From: Rhodosporidiobolus odoratus
Taxonomy: Eukaryota; Basidiomycota; Microbotryomycetes; Sporidiobolales; Sporidiobolaceae
Length of the DNA: 64,000 nt
Reading direction: 5' to 3'
NCBI GenBank assembly: GCA_034387635.1
Contig: JAOANU010000002.1
Coordinates: 744,001 to 808,000 of the forward strand
Part shown: positions 12,000 to 22,920 of the stretch, piece after piece
Layout: each line of letters starts with the position of its first letter
Position numbering within the stretch: the stretch's first letter is position 1
The notes under the pieces: generated by a model
What the model saw: only the letters and a program-made list of their open reading frames with translations
Database searches by the model: none
What the model was told of the DNA's origin: nothing
Program-made: the position numbers and the translations under genes

Positions 12000-13014
12000 A
12001 TGACCGCCCTCTCCACCCTCCGCTTCGCCAGCTTCAAGATACCCAATCAAATCTTCTACCTCTCCTCCTCACGAACAACCATGGGCATAGTTAACCTCAA
12101 GCCTTTGGTTCCTGGTCGTATGTCTTCCTTCCTTCTCGCTCTGCTACCCAATATCCCGCTGACCGGGCACGCTCACAGACGTACTGGTAGTCCCGACAAG
12201 GGTTACGCCCCGACTAAAGGACCTAACGCCGGAAGAAGTGGGCGACCTGTTCGCGTCCGTTCAGCAGATCAGCCGAGTCATAGAAAAAGAGTACAGGGCG
12301 CAGTACGTCCCTCTCTTCGTCCAGCCCTGGGACACCCTGCCCAGTGGCCCTGAGGATCGTTCGCCCCGCTGAACCCTTTTCTCCTTTTCTTTCAGCGCAC
12401 TCAACATCGCTTTGCAAGACGGACCCTTAGCCGGGCAGTCGGTTCCACGTATGCCCTTCCGTATCTCTCCTACCTGCCGCGATGTAACGACTAAGCCATC
12501 GATTGCTGGTGCAGACGTCCACGTCCACATCATCCCGCGACGAGCGAAAGATTTCGAGCCTATAGACGAAAGTACGCCCGACATGTCCATGCCTTGCTTT
12601 GTGGCGCGCTGCTGCCATGCTCCACACCACTATCCTCCCGTCGATGCTCACATACTCCTTCGCGCAGTGTACAATGCCCTCGACGCCTTCAACCTCTCCC
12701 AACAATTCACCTCTTTCGAAGCAGCCTACGCCTCTCGACCCTCTCGCTCGGACCGAAAAGCCCAAGCCCAAGCCCAGTCTCAACCCAACTCGCCAGCTCA
12801 AGAAGATCGAGACCGCTCCCATTTTGCCGTCGAGCTTCACGCTCGAGAAACGGGAAACGTCGAGACGCCGTTCAAGGGGATTGAGGATGAGGAGAGGAAG
12901 CCGAGGTCGAGGGCGGAGATGAGAGAAGAGGCTGAGAGGTTGGCGGAGCTGTTTCCGGCGGAGAATCGAGGGAGTTTCGAAGAAGAGAATGAAGCGGAGG
13001 AGAAGGAGGAATGA
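12000..13014 (+). CDS. HNT2: Bis(5'-adenosyl)-triphosphatase, Fhit/HNT2 family
   Basis: Hydrolyses Ap3A to AMP and ADP; member of the HIT superfamily (Fhit branch). Exons 12000-12117, 12179-12302, 12396-12448, 12515-12571 and 12668-13014 join in frame to 232 residues. Family landmarks appear in order: NLKPLVPGHVLVVPTR in the first strand region, SRVIEKEY, LNIALQDGPLAGQSV, then the catalytic histidine triad HVHVHII. The first two introns fall exactly where the Fhit sequence needs them (GGTC|GTATGT gives Gly-His). Met-Gly-Ile at residue 28 could be a second start, so the first 27 residues (FASFKIPNQIFYLSSSRTT) may be a targeting peptide. The C-terminal half is longer than Fhit, with a Gln/Pro/Ser linker and an acidic tail ending EEENEAEEKEE. 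Confidence 0.95.
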
Positions 13015-13100
13015 AGACCATCTTCAAACTACTGACTTTACGCCGGGAGGACCAACGAAAGAGCACGACAAATACAACCCCTTGCTAAACTCTGTGAATC

Positions 13101-14416
13101 CTACCGAATCTCCTTCGCCTCGCCATAGAAGAACCGATAAAACTCCTCTTCCTCCCATTCCTTCCTCTTCAATCTCCTGCCCTCTTTTCTCGCAATCCTC
13201 TCAACCGTACTCTCGCCCAACACCCCCGTCCACTTCCTCGCCTCCTCCCTCGTCCTTATATCACTGAACTCATCATCCTCCCTCTGAATAAACAGCGGCG
13301 GGTCAAGCGAGAACGCGTTGATTTGGCCGATACCGAGGCGGATCAGGTAGGAGAGTTGGAGGTCGAGGGGGGAGGAGAAGGCGGTCCAGGGGGAGGAGTG
13401 GAGGAGGTTGAGGAGACGGGAGGCGCCGCGGAGGGAGAGGGCGTAGGCGTGAAGGCATATTGGGGAGGTGGAGCGGTGGAGGTAAGGGTGGAGATAGGCG
13501 GGATCTGGATGAAAGGGAAGACAGGATGAGGTTGGTCGCCAGTGCGTGAGAAACGTGGAGAGAGAGAGAGGGACTCACTTTCGCCCTCTCTTCCGCCGCA
13601 ATCTCCCAAGTAGACAATGTCCCATGCGTCGGGCAGTTTCTTCTCGATCTGTCGCCAAATGCGCTCGACTTGCCATTCCGCGTCGACGTCGTCTTCGAGT
13701 ATGAGGACGCTGGGTAGTTGCTCGTCAATGACTCGCTGCCATAAGGTCGTGTGGGAGAACCAGGTTGCTATCGTCGCAAGTCGTTCGGAAGAAGAGGGGA
13801 GGGCAGCTAGAACAGCTTCGACTTCGGGATCATTGGACGGTTGTATGGGCGTGGGAGCGGGAGACAGCCGTGACAGTGTCCCACCAAGTTGGTGCTGCTC
13901 CAGCTCGACTAGGAAGTCATCGTCGTCCAGCGAGGGAAATGGCGCGGGAGAATCGGGAAGAAGGCTTCGAGCCAGGGCCAGGTTGGCTACTTGTCGCGGA
14001 GATACTCCCTGCGCGTCCGCCTGGATGAACGGAGTTTTGTCAACGGTCGGTCAGAGCGCTCGAGCTTTGCGACCGGGACAGACCATGAGTCGCAGTTTTC
14101 TTGTCCTGGTTCTGTCCACTTCTTGGGCGGTCCACCTGACGAAGCCTTCTCCCTTGCCGGTTGCATTCACCAAGTCGAGGTCTAGCTGCAACGCATCCGC
14201 CAGTTTGCGCATCGCTTGTCGCCTGTCGAGTCTGGAGGGGAGGGAGAGGACGAAAATGGCGGAAAAGGCCAGGGTAGGGGAGTGGGCGTCATCGTCGAGG
14301 GAGACCAGGCACAACGAGCCTGCTCTTGTTGACGAACAGAGTAATCTGGCGGCGAGTACGCCCAGCAGAAAGCCGCACGAGAGAGGCAGGAAAGGGGAGG
14401 GTCGGAACCATCTCAT
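13101..14416 (-). CDS. GT25-like glycosyltransferase, type II membrane protein
   Basis: Resembles glycosyltransferase family 25 (bacterial LPS glycosyltransferases and collagen galactosyltransferases), here probably in the Golgi or ER. The ATG at 14416 opens with a short basic head and a signal-anchor (FLPLSCGFLLGVLAARLLC). The first strand is FVLSLPSRLDRRQAMRKLAD, typical of the family start. A later exon has the metal-binding acidic motif in PSVLILEDDVDAEW, followed by KLPDAWDIVYLGDCGG, which matches the family pattern of an acidic motif then a Trp-Asp-Ile-Val-Tyr-Leu-Gly strand. The last exon (about 13540-13101) has ICLHAYALSLRGASRLL and ends with a charged helix (EEEFYRFFYGEAKEIR). At least two introns are needed, near 14010-13800 and 13600-13490. 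Substrate unknown. Confidence 0.8.
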
Positions 14417-14586
14417 GTCGCTTCTGACAGAGTGAGGGATCGGAGGAGCACTGAGACGAGGTTGCTGTACACTGCTGCTACCCTTGGGTGTGATCTATCG
14501 AGCATCTAGGGGTGATCGAGGTGAGTAATCTAGGTCAGTAGCGATGCTGACCAAGGTTGATCTCCTCCCGCTCACCTCGCTTTGCT
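14417..14586. promoter_or_regulatory. Divergent promoter region
   Basis: 170 bases between the GT25-like gene and the next start at 14587. No recognisable site. Confidence 0.4.
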
Positions 14587-16283
14587 ATGCCACCTAGATC
14601 ACCTACGAAAGCATCCACCAAAGTCACCAACGATCCCACCCCACTCAGCCTACCCGCCCTCCTCAAACTTCTCACCACCTCTGGTCCCCGTCCCCCTCAT
14701 CTCACCACCTCTCAAGCCATTCAACTGGCTCACAAACTCGTGCCCAAAGCACTAAACTCGCACGCCAAACTCCGAACTCTCACCCAAGTCGACCTCGCTC
14801 GCATCGGAGTAGACGATGAAGAACTGAGAAAGGCTTTTGCTGCCGCAATGGGGAAAAGCACTCGAGGTGCAAAGGCGTCGACAGTCAAGGAAGACGGAGG
14901 AGAACTCAAGCGCAAGAGACCGCCGAGGGAGAGCGACTTGGACAAGCCGTTGCCGACCAGGGCTCCGAAAGAGACCGTCGTCGATGAGGACTTTGACTTT
15001 GAGGAGATTCTCGCTGAAGAGGTGCGCTCGCTGTTCTCGAACACAGTCTTGTGAGTACAAGCACCACTTACAGATCTTTACACAGGCCCTCGTCTCCAAA
15101 ACTGTCATCACCAATCGTGCTCCTGTCATGACTGCCTGGGCTTGCGTAGTTGCCGAACGGTTAGGCTTCCGCCGTCAGGAGGCGCTCAGCATTGGTAAGC
15201 ACACATTCTCTGCTCCTTCTCATACTCGCAAACACTCACACGTCGACTTCTATCCGCAGCCCACGTCTTTACAGACATGAATGCCAGTACCAAAGGCGTC
15301 TCTCTGGGTATCATGGCCCCAGACGCTGCCAAGATCGAAGTCGGGCCATCTCAGCCATTCGTCGAGCTACTTGGACGCAAGGTGCGTAGCTCAGCGACTC
15401 TACCTTAGATTGGGCTAGTGTACCGACAAAGATGGCCTGGCAGGTTCCACTCCTTTCAACACAACATGGTGAATGGCGAGCCATTTCGAAAGGCCTCGTC
15501 GCTGATCCGAGCAAGGCTTTTGCGTATGTGAGAGGTGCATTCAGGCAGCAGCTGGGAGCGGTCGTGGGTGCGTAGTCATCTCCTCGTCATTTCCTTGCCA
15601 AGTTTATGAGGGTCGAGACGAGCTGACTTTGACCGAGTCGAGCAGGCGCGATGAGGTTGCTTGCCGAGAGTTTCTCCCCCGCCGAGCTCAATCAGAAGGT
15701 GCGACGCCTTCGCCCTGTATACTCCATGTCGTCTTTTCAAGCTGACAACCTCTTTTTCCCCACGTCCTTCCGCCCCCGACCCTTTCTCTCTTCACCTCTC
15801 TCTCCCACACCCTCCCCCACCAATTGCCCCCGCAATGTCCTCCTACCAACGATCCCTGAACAGGGCTACGGCCTCTACCTCGACTTCCGTCCCTCGTCTG
15901 AAAAATGGGGCTCTAAAGCCGAAATGAAAATGTCTACCATCCTCGAACTGCGACGCTTTCTTACCCATACTCATGAATCCCCTTCGCCGGCACTGGGGGG
16001 AGCGTTCGAGCTGGGGGTTAAGGGGGAAGGAGAGGAGGATGGGGTGGTTAAACATGAAGATGTGGGAGAGGGCGTCAGTGGGAGGGAGGGGCTGATACCA
16101 GTCAAGGAGGAGGAGAAGGAAGGGGATGGGTCAGAGGATGAACCAGCGAGGAAGAAGGTCAAGGTTGAAGGAAATGAAGGCTCGTCAGGGCTGTCGGAGG
16201 TCAAGCCTGAAGAAGAGAAGGACGAGGAGGACGAGTTTGATGCGCTGGATGATGGGTTCGATTACGGGGCAGTCGAACTCTAG
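14587..16283 (+). CDS. Conserved-looking protein of unknown function with acidic C-terminus
   Basis: I do not recognise a named family. I start at the ATG at 14587 (MPPRSPTKAST), since the open frame before it begins only with TTG. Exon 1 ends at 15021. Exon 2 starts at 15086 and opens a well-ordered region: KTVITNRAPVMTAWACVVAE, RLGFRRQEALSIAHVFTDM, KGVSLGIMAP and then FAYVRGAFRQQLGAVVGAMR. This holds several likely amphipathic helices interrupted by short introns (near 15195-15270, 15382-15445, 15567-15646 and 15698-15865). The last exon has YGLYLDFRPSSEKWG, then a long acidic and Lys-rich tail with a likely nuclear signal (ARKKVKVE). The N-terminal exon contains a short helical segment around LRTLTQVDLARIGVDDEELR. 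A nuclear location is inferred only from composition. Confidence 0.7.
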
Positions 16284-16677
16284 CTCTAGTCTCGAGCGCT
16301 GTTCAGGCGCCCTTCTCTTCCCTGTGTAGTCACTTGGATACTCTCTATTTGTCGTTGTATACTTTCCTTCGCTTGTCAGCGAAGTCAGCAACGCGACTGA
16401 GAGGGTAGGTCTGCAGAGAAAGTCGTGCCGATTTCCTTCAGGCCTCATCAGAGGCGACGTAAGGGAACTGCGAAGGGCGTGCACACTGACGACAGGTGAA
16501 GAAGTCAACAAGCACGAGGGAGAAAACCTATTGCAAGGGTGACGGAGAAGGAATCGCGTGACAAAGCAACGACAACCGGAAATGCACAACGAGGAGAAGG
16601 GTATGCGAAGAGGAGGTGAGATGCGATAGACAAGGAAGGGAAGGAGAAAAGACGGAGAACGAGGAGAGCAGGTATTT
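16284..16677. other. Convergent intergenic region
   Basis: 394 bases between two stop codons facing each other. Only 3' untranslated sequence is expected. No RNA gene or repeat seen. Confidence 0.5.
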
Positions 16678-19600
16678 CTAGCGAAGGCGCCGTTGTCCGT
16701 CGACTAGGCCGAGAGTCTTCTTCGGTCCCCTGCGACGCAGAAGGGCACGAGTCAGCAGAATCCGCAACACGTTTCAGAAAGAAGGATCGACGTACTGCCA
16801 CAGCGCAAACGCCAACGCCATCCCAAGCACAACCAGAAACCTAACCCAAGTGACGACCGCAACGACCTGCCGTGCCGCCGAGTCGGTCCACATAGTTGCG
16901 AGCATACGAGGGTGGTATCGAGCGCGAAGGGTGAGAGGGTAGTAGTCAACGCTTCGACCGGTGGGGTCCAGGTGGTCGTAGGTGGATGACAGGACGGACG
17001 AGGCATCGTCTTCGTCATCTCCTGAGGTAGGGTTATCTGAGCCGGTGTCGTATCGCGCTGCAGCTTCGAGGCCAAGTCGCTGCAGGGCGAGGTCACGTTG
17101 AGAGGGCGACGAGCCGATTACGGCGGACGTCGAGGCGAAATCCTCCTCGTCGCTGCCGAAATGGATCGATGAGAGGAAGTTTCGACTCGCCTTCTTTCGG
17201 CTTTTGTCGCGGTTCTTGCCCTTCCGCTGCTTTAGCTGTCTAGCTTGGCCGCCGTTGAAGATAAGAAGCGAGGAACTAGGCGAGCCTTCTGCGGGATGGT
17301 CGGGCGGCGTGTCGTTGGAGATCGGCGTGCGCGGCGCACCGAGGCATGGCAGAGGGCCGATCCTCCTCGAAGAGGGTTCATCTTCGAGCGAAGTGTCATA
17401 CGCGTCCGTCGGAGCCGCACCTGGTGACGCCAGCGAAGCGTCATATCCAAGCTCCGACTCGAAGATGATGGAACGGAGAGAAACGTCGGCGCCCTCGCCG
17501 GTGTCGTCGCGCTGCTCGCTCACTTCGCAAGAGAAGTCTTGTCGCTCGTCGTGACTGAGCTCGTGTGCGAGGGAATCCTTTTCAACCCGACGAGGACTGA
17601 GGACGGGATTTGGCGTTCCCTCCTGAGGGGTGGTCGATGTCGCGGACGAAGACGGTGGGCAGAAAGAAAGAGAGCTGAGGCGGCGGGAGGGACCACGAGC
17701 GGTCTTGCGACGAAGAGAGGGACGCTCGGGAATGTCAGAGTCGGCATCGGCGTCGCCATCAGAGTGCCAAGCGATTGCGCGATGGCTTCCTAGTTAGGGG
17801 CCCAGGGATGAGTCAGTAGGGCCAGCCTGGGGAGCGAGATGCTGAGCGAACCCACCACTACCGACCAGACGAGACTGGACAGCCTCGTCCTCCAGCTCTT
17901 CACATCTTTCCTTCCATTCCACCACTTCTTCCTGCACTCCTTCAAGCCTGAGCACCATGTATGTCCTCTCGGCGAGGATCTGCTCGTTTGTCTCCTGCAG
18001 CTCATCAATCTTGGCCATGAGCTGCTCGACGAGGAGATCTTGCTGAGCTTCGAGTGACCCGTCGAGGTCGAGCGGCGGAGGCAGGGGAATGAGGGAGGAG
18101 CTCGAGACGGAACGCGAGGCCGAAGAAGCGAAGCCTCGGCCGGGAGTGCGACGAGGCGAAAGGAAAGCAGACGTGAAGGGGCTGGAGAAGACGGTAAAGG
18201 AAGAAGAGATGTTGGAGATGTCGCCGGATGAAGCAGGGGAGGGGAAGCTTTGCGCAGGCGACGGATCCTCCTCAAGATCTGTACCAGCGTCGCTGCCTAG
18301 CTCTTCACGCATCGCTTGCCGCCAGGTTTTTCCGCCGAAGCCGACGTAGCGCGACGCATCGCTCTTGGCCCCCTTCGTGGGACTAACCTCGGGTGTTTGC
18401 TCCCTGGCCGAAGGTTGCGCCCTGACCGTCCTTGCCAGGTCATTCTCCCTCTCTTTCCGTCCTGCCGCCTCCGCCTCCAGCACGACGTTCCGCTGCTCCA
18501 CCCGTTCGAGGTCGTTCCTCAGCGCTTCTAGCTCTTTCTCAAGCTTGCGAAGCTTCTTCCGGCCTTCTCGCTCAGCCCGCTCGGAGTCGGCTTCCATTTC
18601 GCCCAGCTCAACAGTGAGCGCATAGTTCGCCTGCGTGAGCACAGATATTTCCTCCGGGACAACGGCGCTCGGGAGGGGAAAGGTGAGCGCGTGCGAGAGG
18701 GATGGCGCCACGGACACAAAAGAGCTGGAAGACACTAGGCGATCGCGGGCTGTGGTGGGAGATGTATCGGAGGTGGTATAGCTTGGGGTGATATTTCGAG
18801 AAGCTAGAGGGCTTGTCGGGGCAGAGGGAGTCTCGCCGCCTGGCCCCGCAGTTGGGAGGAAGGAAAGATTGGATGAAGTGCGTCGGTGATGCCTCGATGA
18901 GGGAGAATCGCCGGCTGGAGGAGGAAAGCCTAGCGATGCGCGCCAGGCCCTTCGAGTTGGAGGGGCGGTCGGAGTAGGTGTCGCGTGTGTCGAGCTCGAT
19001 ATGCGGCGATGGCGAGAAGGAGAACCAAGGGCGGTAGTGCCTGTTCCGCGTGCGAGGAGAGAGTCGTGTCGATCGCGTAGCGAGCGATACTCCTGCAGTA
19101 GGCCTATGTATGAGACGAAAAGTGTCAACTTGTCATCGTTCTCAAGACAAGCTCAACCGTGGCGAGGAAAAACGCACCTTCTCCCGCTGTGGTGAATATT
19201 GACAGCTCTGAGTGACCGGAAGGAAGTCAGACGGCCTGCATAGTACTTTTTTTTGGCAGTAAGAAGGGGTACATACCTTCTTCCTTCTTCCTAATCAGGC
19301 TATCAGCCTGCAGTAGCATCTTCTCCAATTCCTCCCTACTTCTCTCCTGCAGCGACGTGGGGTCCAGCGCGACTGCCGCTGCCGTCACAGGAACAAGCTC
19401 AGTCTCCTCCATTCCCTTGCCTTCGTCGGACGCGTCCTGAGCCTCTGATCCGTCGGCACGATCTCCTTCGCGCTGCAAGTGGGGGAAAGAGCAAGAAGCG
19501 AGTGTAGGCGTTGACTCCCTCGACGTGCTAGGCCAGCCCAGCCCGGGTGATGAGGGAAAAGGTATAGACGACCCGCTGCCGCTGCTACCATCCGACTTCG

Positions 19601-19856
19601 TGCGTGGTCTTGCGTCCTCCTCGCCGTTGAACCGCTTGTCCGTTACATCATCGTGCCGTTCCGCCTGACTGGTGGTCGTGCTGGAGATTGAGGTGCTTTT
19701 GTACAGCAGAGGGGCGATCTCATACTGACTTAGCGGTGTCGGAATGTTGGATGAAGTTGATCGCGGTTGCGGCGAGGGAGAGGCGAACGTTGACGTGCGG
19801 GATGAGGGGTTTCGTTTGGCAGGTGGTCGTGGTCTTGCTGAGGTTGGAGGCTGCAT
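16678..19856 (-). CDS. Coiled-coil protein with C-terminal membrane anchor, unknown function
   Basis: Starts at the ATG at 19856 with about 150 Ser/Pro/Thr-rich residues, then a helical segment (EELEKMLLQADSLIRKKEEE). After introns near 19277-19210 and 19180-19105 comes LLQEYRSLRDRHDSLL. The central exon (about 19100-17815) holds a long coiled coil (ELGEMEADSERAEREGRKKL and LRNDLERVEQRNVVLEAEAA). A second coil follows (VEQLMAKIDELQETNEQILA; WKERCEELEDEAV). The last big exon is acidic and Ser-rich with a basic block (KQRKGKNRDKSRKKASR), then a hydrophobic helix (VVTWVRFLVVLGMALAFALW). A final exon of about 50 bases adds GPKKTLGLVDGQRRLR. The layout is that of a tail-anchored scaffold on the nuclear envelope, ER or cortex. 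No KASH-type Pro-rich end is present. Function not assigned. Confidence 0.75.
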
Positions 19857-20236
19857 GGCACGCCCTGTAGCTCACTAAGGCGAGATCGAGGGGAGACAGA
19901 ACGGCGGGAAGGGAAAGTTGAACGGGAGACTCGAAGAGGTTTCGATGCGGGTCGACGAGGGAGGTTGCGGTCCAGAGAGACACTTTTCGGCGAGCAGAGC
20001 TACAAGCACGTACGCGGGTGCGCAGACAGCAGGGAATTTGGCGGAGCATTCCACTCCGACCTTTCAGGCTCATCTTTTCCCTTCCCGCCAAGTTCGGAAC
20101 TGAACTGCCTCCAAATACCGTATATCTAAGCTACGATACAACACTCCTGGTCTAGCAAGCTCTATATGGAAACAATCGAACAAGATCTACCCTATGTACA
20201 CCGGATCTCGTACAAACGGCCTGATACCGCGGTCGA
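19857..20236. other. Intergenic between two minus-strand genes
   Basis: 380 bases holding the promoter and leader of the coiled-coil gene and the 3' end of the thioesterase gene's right-hand neighbour space. No distinct site or repeat is visible. Confidence 0.4.
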
Positions 20237-22234
20237 TTACTTGTTGGGCGGCAAGTATACCTTGCGTACCTCGATGCCCACCTTGCGTCGGCGTTGGGCG
20301 TCAAGCCACTGCATCGATTGTCTGTAGGTGCGGGGAAGAACATGGCGCTCCAAGGGTTTGTCGGAAGAGAAGGTGAAGTGGAAAGTGTTGGTAAAGGTCT
20401 TTTCGCTGGTGGCGAGATCGATTGTAGATGCTGCACAGCAGTCCCGTCAGTCTCTCCTCCCACGTCGGGCAGGCAATGAAAGGCAGCAAGGCTGAAGCGG
20501 TGCTTCCGAGAACGATGGGGAGAAGAGGGAGAGAAAACGCACCTTCGACGCTGACATGAAAAGACCGGTGCTGCCCTTCCATCGGCGCGTAGGTGACTCT
20601 CGAGTCGAGAATGAGGAGCGATCCAATCTCGACAGGCGCGCGGAACTGCAGTTCGTCGAGAGCAACAAACGTAACGGCCGAGCGGGCGAACAGAGCCGCA
20701 GTCGAGTAAGCGGTCTCGTAGGCTGTATGCAGCAATTGGACGTCAGGAAGACGCGTGGTGGTGGTCAGCGACAGATAACAAAGGTACGTCGGGGAGCGGA
20801 GACGGCGCACCCATTCGCATGAGGAATCCTCCGAAGATCTTGCTGTGCATGTTGCGCTCTTGCGGGTGCATGATCTGTGCGCTCTTCAAGCGTGTGTCAT
20901 TCATAAAGACGATATTGGGTGGAGTCGGAGCTTGACGGTCTAGAGGAGTGGAGCTCTCTTTAGTCGACTGACAGGACGGGAGAAAGAGGAAGCGACGTAC
21001 CGAAGAGTGCAGCTCGCTGGATAAAGAGTTCATGCAGCATGACCGCCTCTTCCGCCGAAGGCGGAGTCTTCTCGAGGCTCTCCGAGCTGCGGATCTTCTT
21101 TCCTTCCCGCATTTCCTTGCCCAGCTTCCACATCTCCTCTTCCTCCGGCCCTTCAACCTGAAGTTGCGCGATCTCGAACTTGCCGCCGCGGCTGCTACGG
21201 CAGGCCATGGCGAAACGCCCGAGGAGGATGGTCGAAGCCTCCTCATCCGGCGAGGAGGGAAGTGTGGACAGTCGGCAGAAAACTTCGAGGGAAGAGGCGG
21301 ACGTGAAGAAGACGTGACCAGATAGGCGGAGGTCGGGGACCGAGCCATCGGCGTTTAAGACTGGCCGCAAGCAGTCCATCCGGTCCACGGCGGCGGTTAC
21401 AAGGTGAAAGCCATACTTTCCGGAAGCATCGATGCTGTAGAATAACAAGGAGCGTCAGCGGCAGTGCGGAGCGTCCCGTGCGAGGAGGTGAAACTTACTG
21501 CGCGCCATCGGGTAGGACATGGCGGTAAGCAGCAGCACCGGCGACGCCGTCGAAGTCCTCCATAAGGCGACCCATTCGAACTTTAGAGGCGCCGCCAACA
21601 TATTGTCCGCGAAGGGTCTCGTCCTGTGAGAAACGGAGGTCGAGCTGGACGTAAGAGTCTATTGAGGTGATCGGCAGTGCAGGGTCCAGCGGGGCAGCGG
21701 GGTCGAGCACACGATTCCGTACAGGAGAGGAAGAAAATGCGAATGGCGAGCGGTGCGCGAGATAGGCGAAGAAGGAGGGCAAAGCGAGCCATTGTATTAG
21801 CCTGCGGGCTCGCAAGCGCTGCCGGGGCACAGGGCGACAGTGCAAAGCGCCGGGGGTTGCAAAAGAGAAAATCGGGACAAACCTTGCATTCGCCTCGACT
21901 CTGGCAACGGCTCGAGTTCGTCTACCTTGACCTCGACGGGCTTGGGCTCGGTGGTCGCCTTCTCCCATGCTCCAGATGGTCGCATGGTGAAGGGTTCAGT
22001 TGAAGGTCCGGCAGTTGCAGCCAGATTGTCGCCGAGTTTCATCAGTTTCGAGATGCGGCTGATCGTTTCATGCTCGTTGGTCGGGATAGCGTGAGCCGTG
22101 AGGAGAGTAGAAGGGTTGCTGGCGTCGTCTGAACGGGCGGAGCTGGCAATGCTGCGGTTGGCAGAGTTGGAGAGCAGCGAAGGCAATCGAGTTGGGCGGG
22201 CATGACGGAGGAGTTGGGGAGCCGGGCGGAACAT
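20237..22234 (-). CDS. Mitochondrial acyl-CoA thioesterase, ACOT9-type (double hotdog)
   Basis: Hydrolyses acyl-CoA to free acid and CoA, probably in the mitochondrial matrix. The ATG at 22234 is followed by a basic, Ser-rich presequence without acids (FRPAPQLLRHARPTRLPSLL). After an intron, the first hotdog domain has DSYVQLDLRFSQDETLRGQY, VRMGRLMEDFDGVAGAAAYR and FHLVTAAVDRMD. The strand LSGHVFFTSASSLEVFCRLS is typical of ACOT9. The second hotdog has PPNIVFMNDTRLKSAQIMHP, QERNMHSKIFGGFLMR, then YETAYSTAALFARSAVTFVA and IGSLLILDSRVTYAPMEG. It ends KVYLPPNK. Introns fall between these blocks (near 21865-21665, 21495-21435, 20998-20940, 20810-20735 and 20545-20430). Chain-length preference cannot be read from sequence. 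Confidence 0.92.
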
Positions 22235-22920
22235 GGTGTAAAGGTAAGGAAAGAAGGAGAGCGAGCTGTAGCAGATCCAGGACGTCCAGCTACGATGGGA
22301 GGACCACGGAAACCCTGCTTGCTAGGACGATATTCCTGCGATAATCTCTAATATACATCCGCTGAGTTTCCGTTTCTCCTTATCTACAGTAGTTGCGCGT
22401 ATGTCCTGTTGCACCATACGGGTCTTGCATAGCCGCATCGAACGACCGCTCGCAAACCACTCGACCCTGCACCGCGACTCGCGCACCCCCACCCCACCCC
22501 GGCTCCTCCTCCTCCGATCGCCACTTCCGACAATTCCGCTCACTCCTCAGCCCATCAAGCCGCGTTGCGGACGTCTACGCGCTCGCTGCTGCAAAATCAC
22601 GCGCTATGTAGGCTGTCGCACACGAATCGGGAAATCCGTGACCATGAGGGCGGGCGCCGAGCGGGCGCCGGGGGGGCGTGTGTCCGACCCCGCAAAACCC
22701 CAGTTGTTTTTTTTTCTGCTCATCCCGCTCGCTCATCTCTGGCAACGCTTCTCTCGCTTCTGCACCAGCTTTGCGCCAGCTTCCTAATCTGAGCAATCAC
22801 CCTTGCTTTCGCTCATCAGTCCCTGCACAGCTCCACAATCTCTCGTTACCTCGTCGCTCTTTTCGGACTCTCCCACCTTCGACCCGCCAGCTCTCGCCTC
22901 AAATCTGTCCCTCGGAGGAC
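22235..22920. promoter_or_regulatory. Divergent promoter region, thioesterase / chitin deacetylase 1
   Basis: 686 bases between two diverging starts. It contains a CCCCAC-rich stretch at about 22487-22502, a repeated GGGCGCC motif at about 22653-22672 and a T9 run at about 22707. A 245-residue open frame covering its right part is not supported. The GC and CCCCAC boxes could be activator or repressor sites, which is speculative. Confidence 0.45.
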
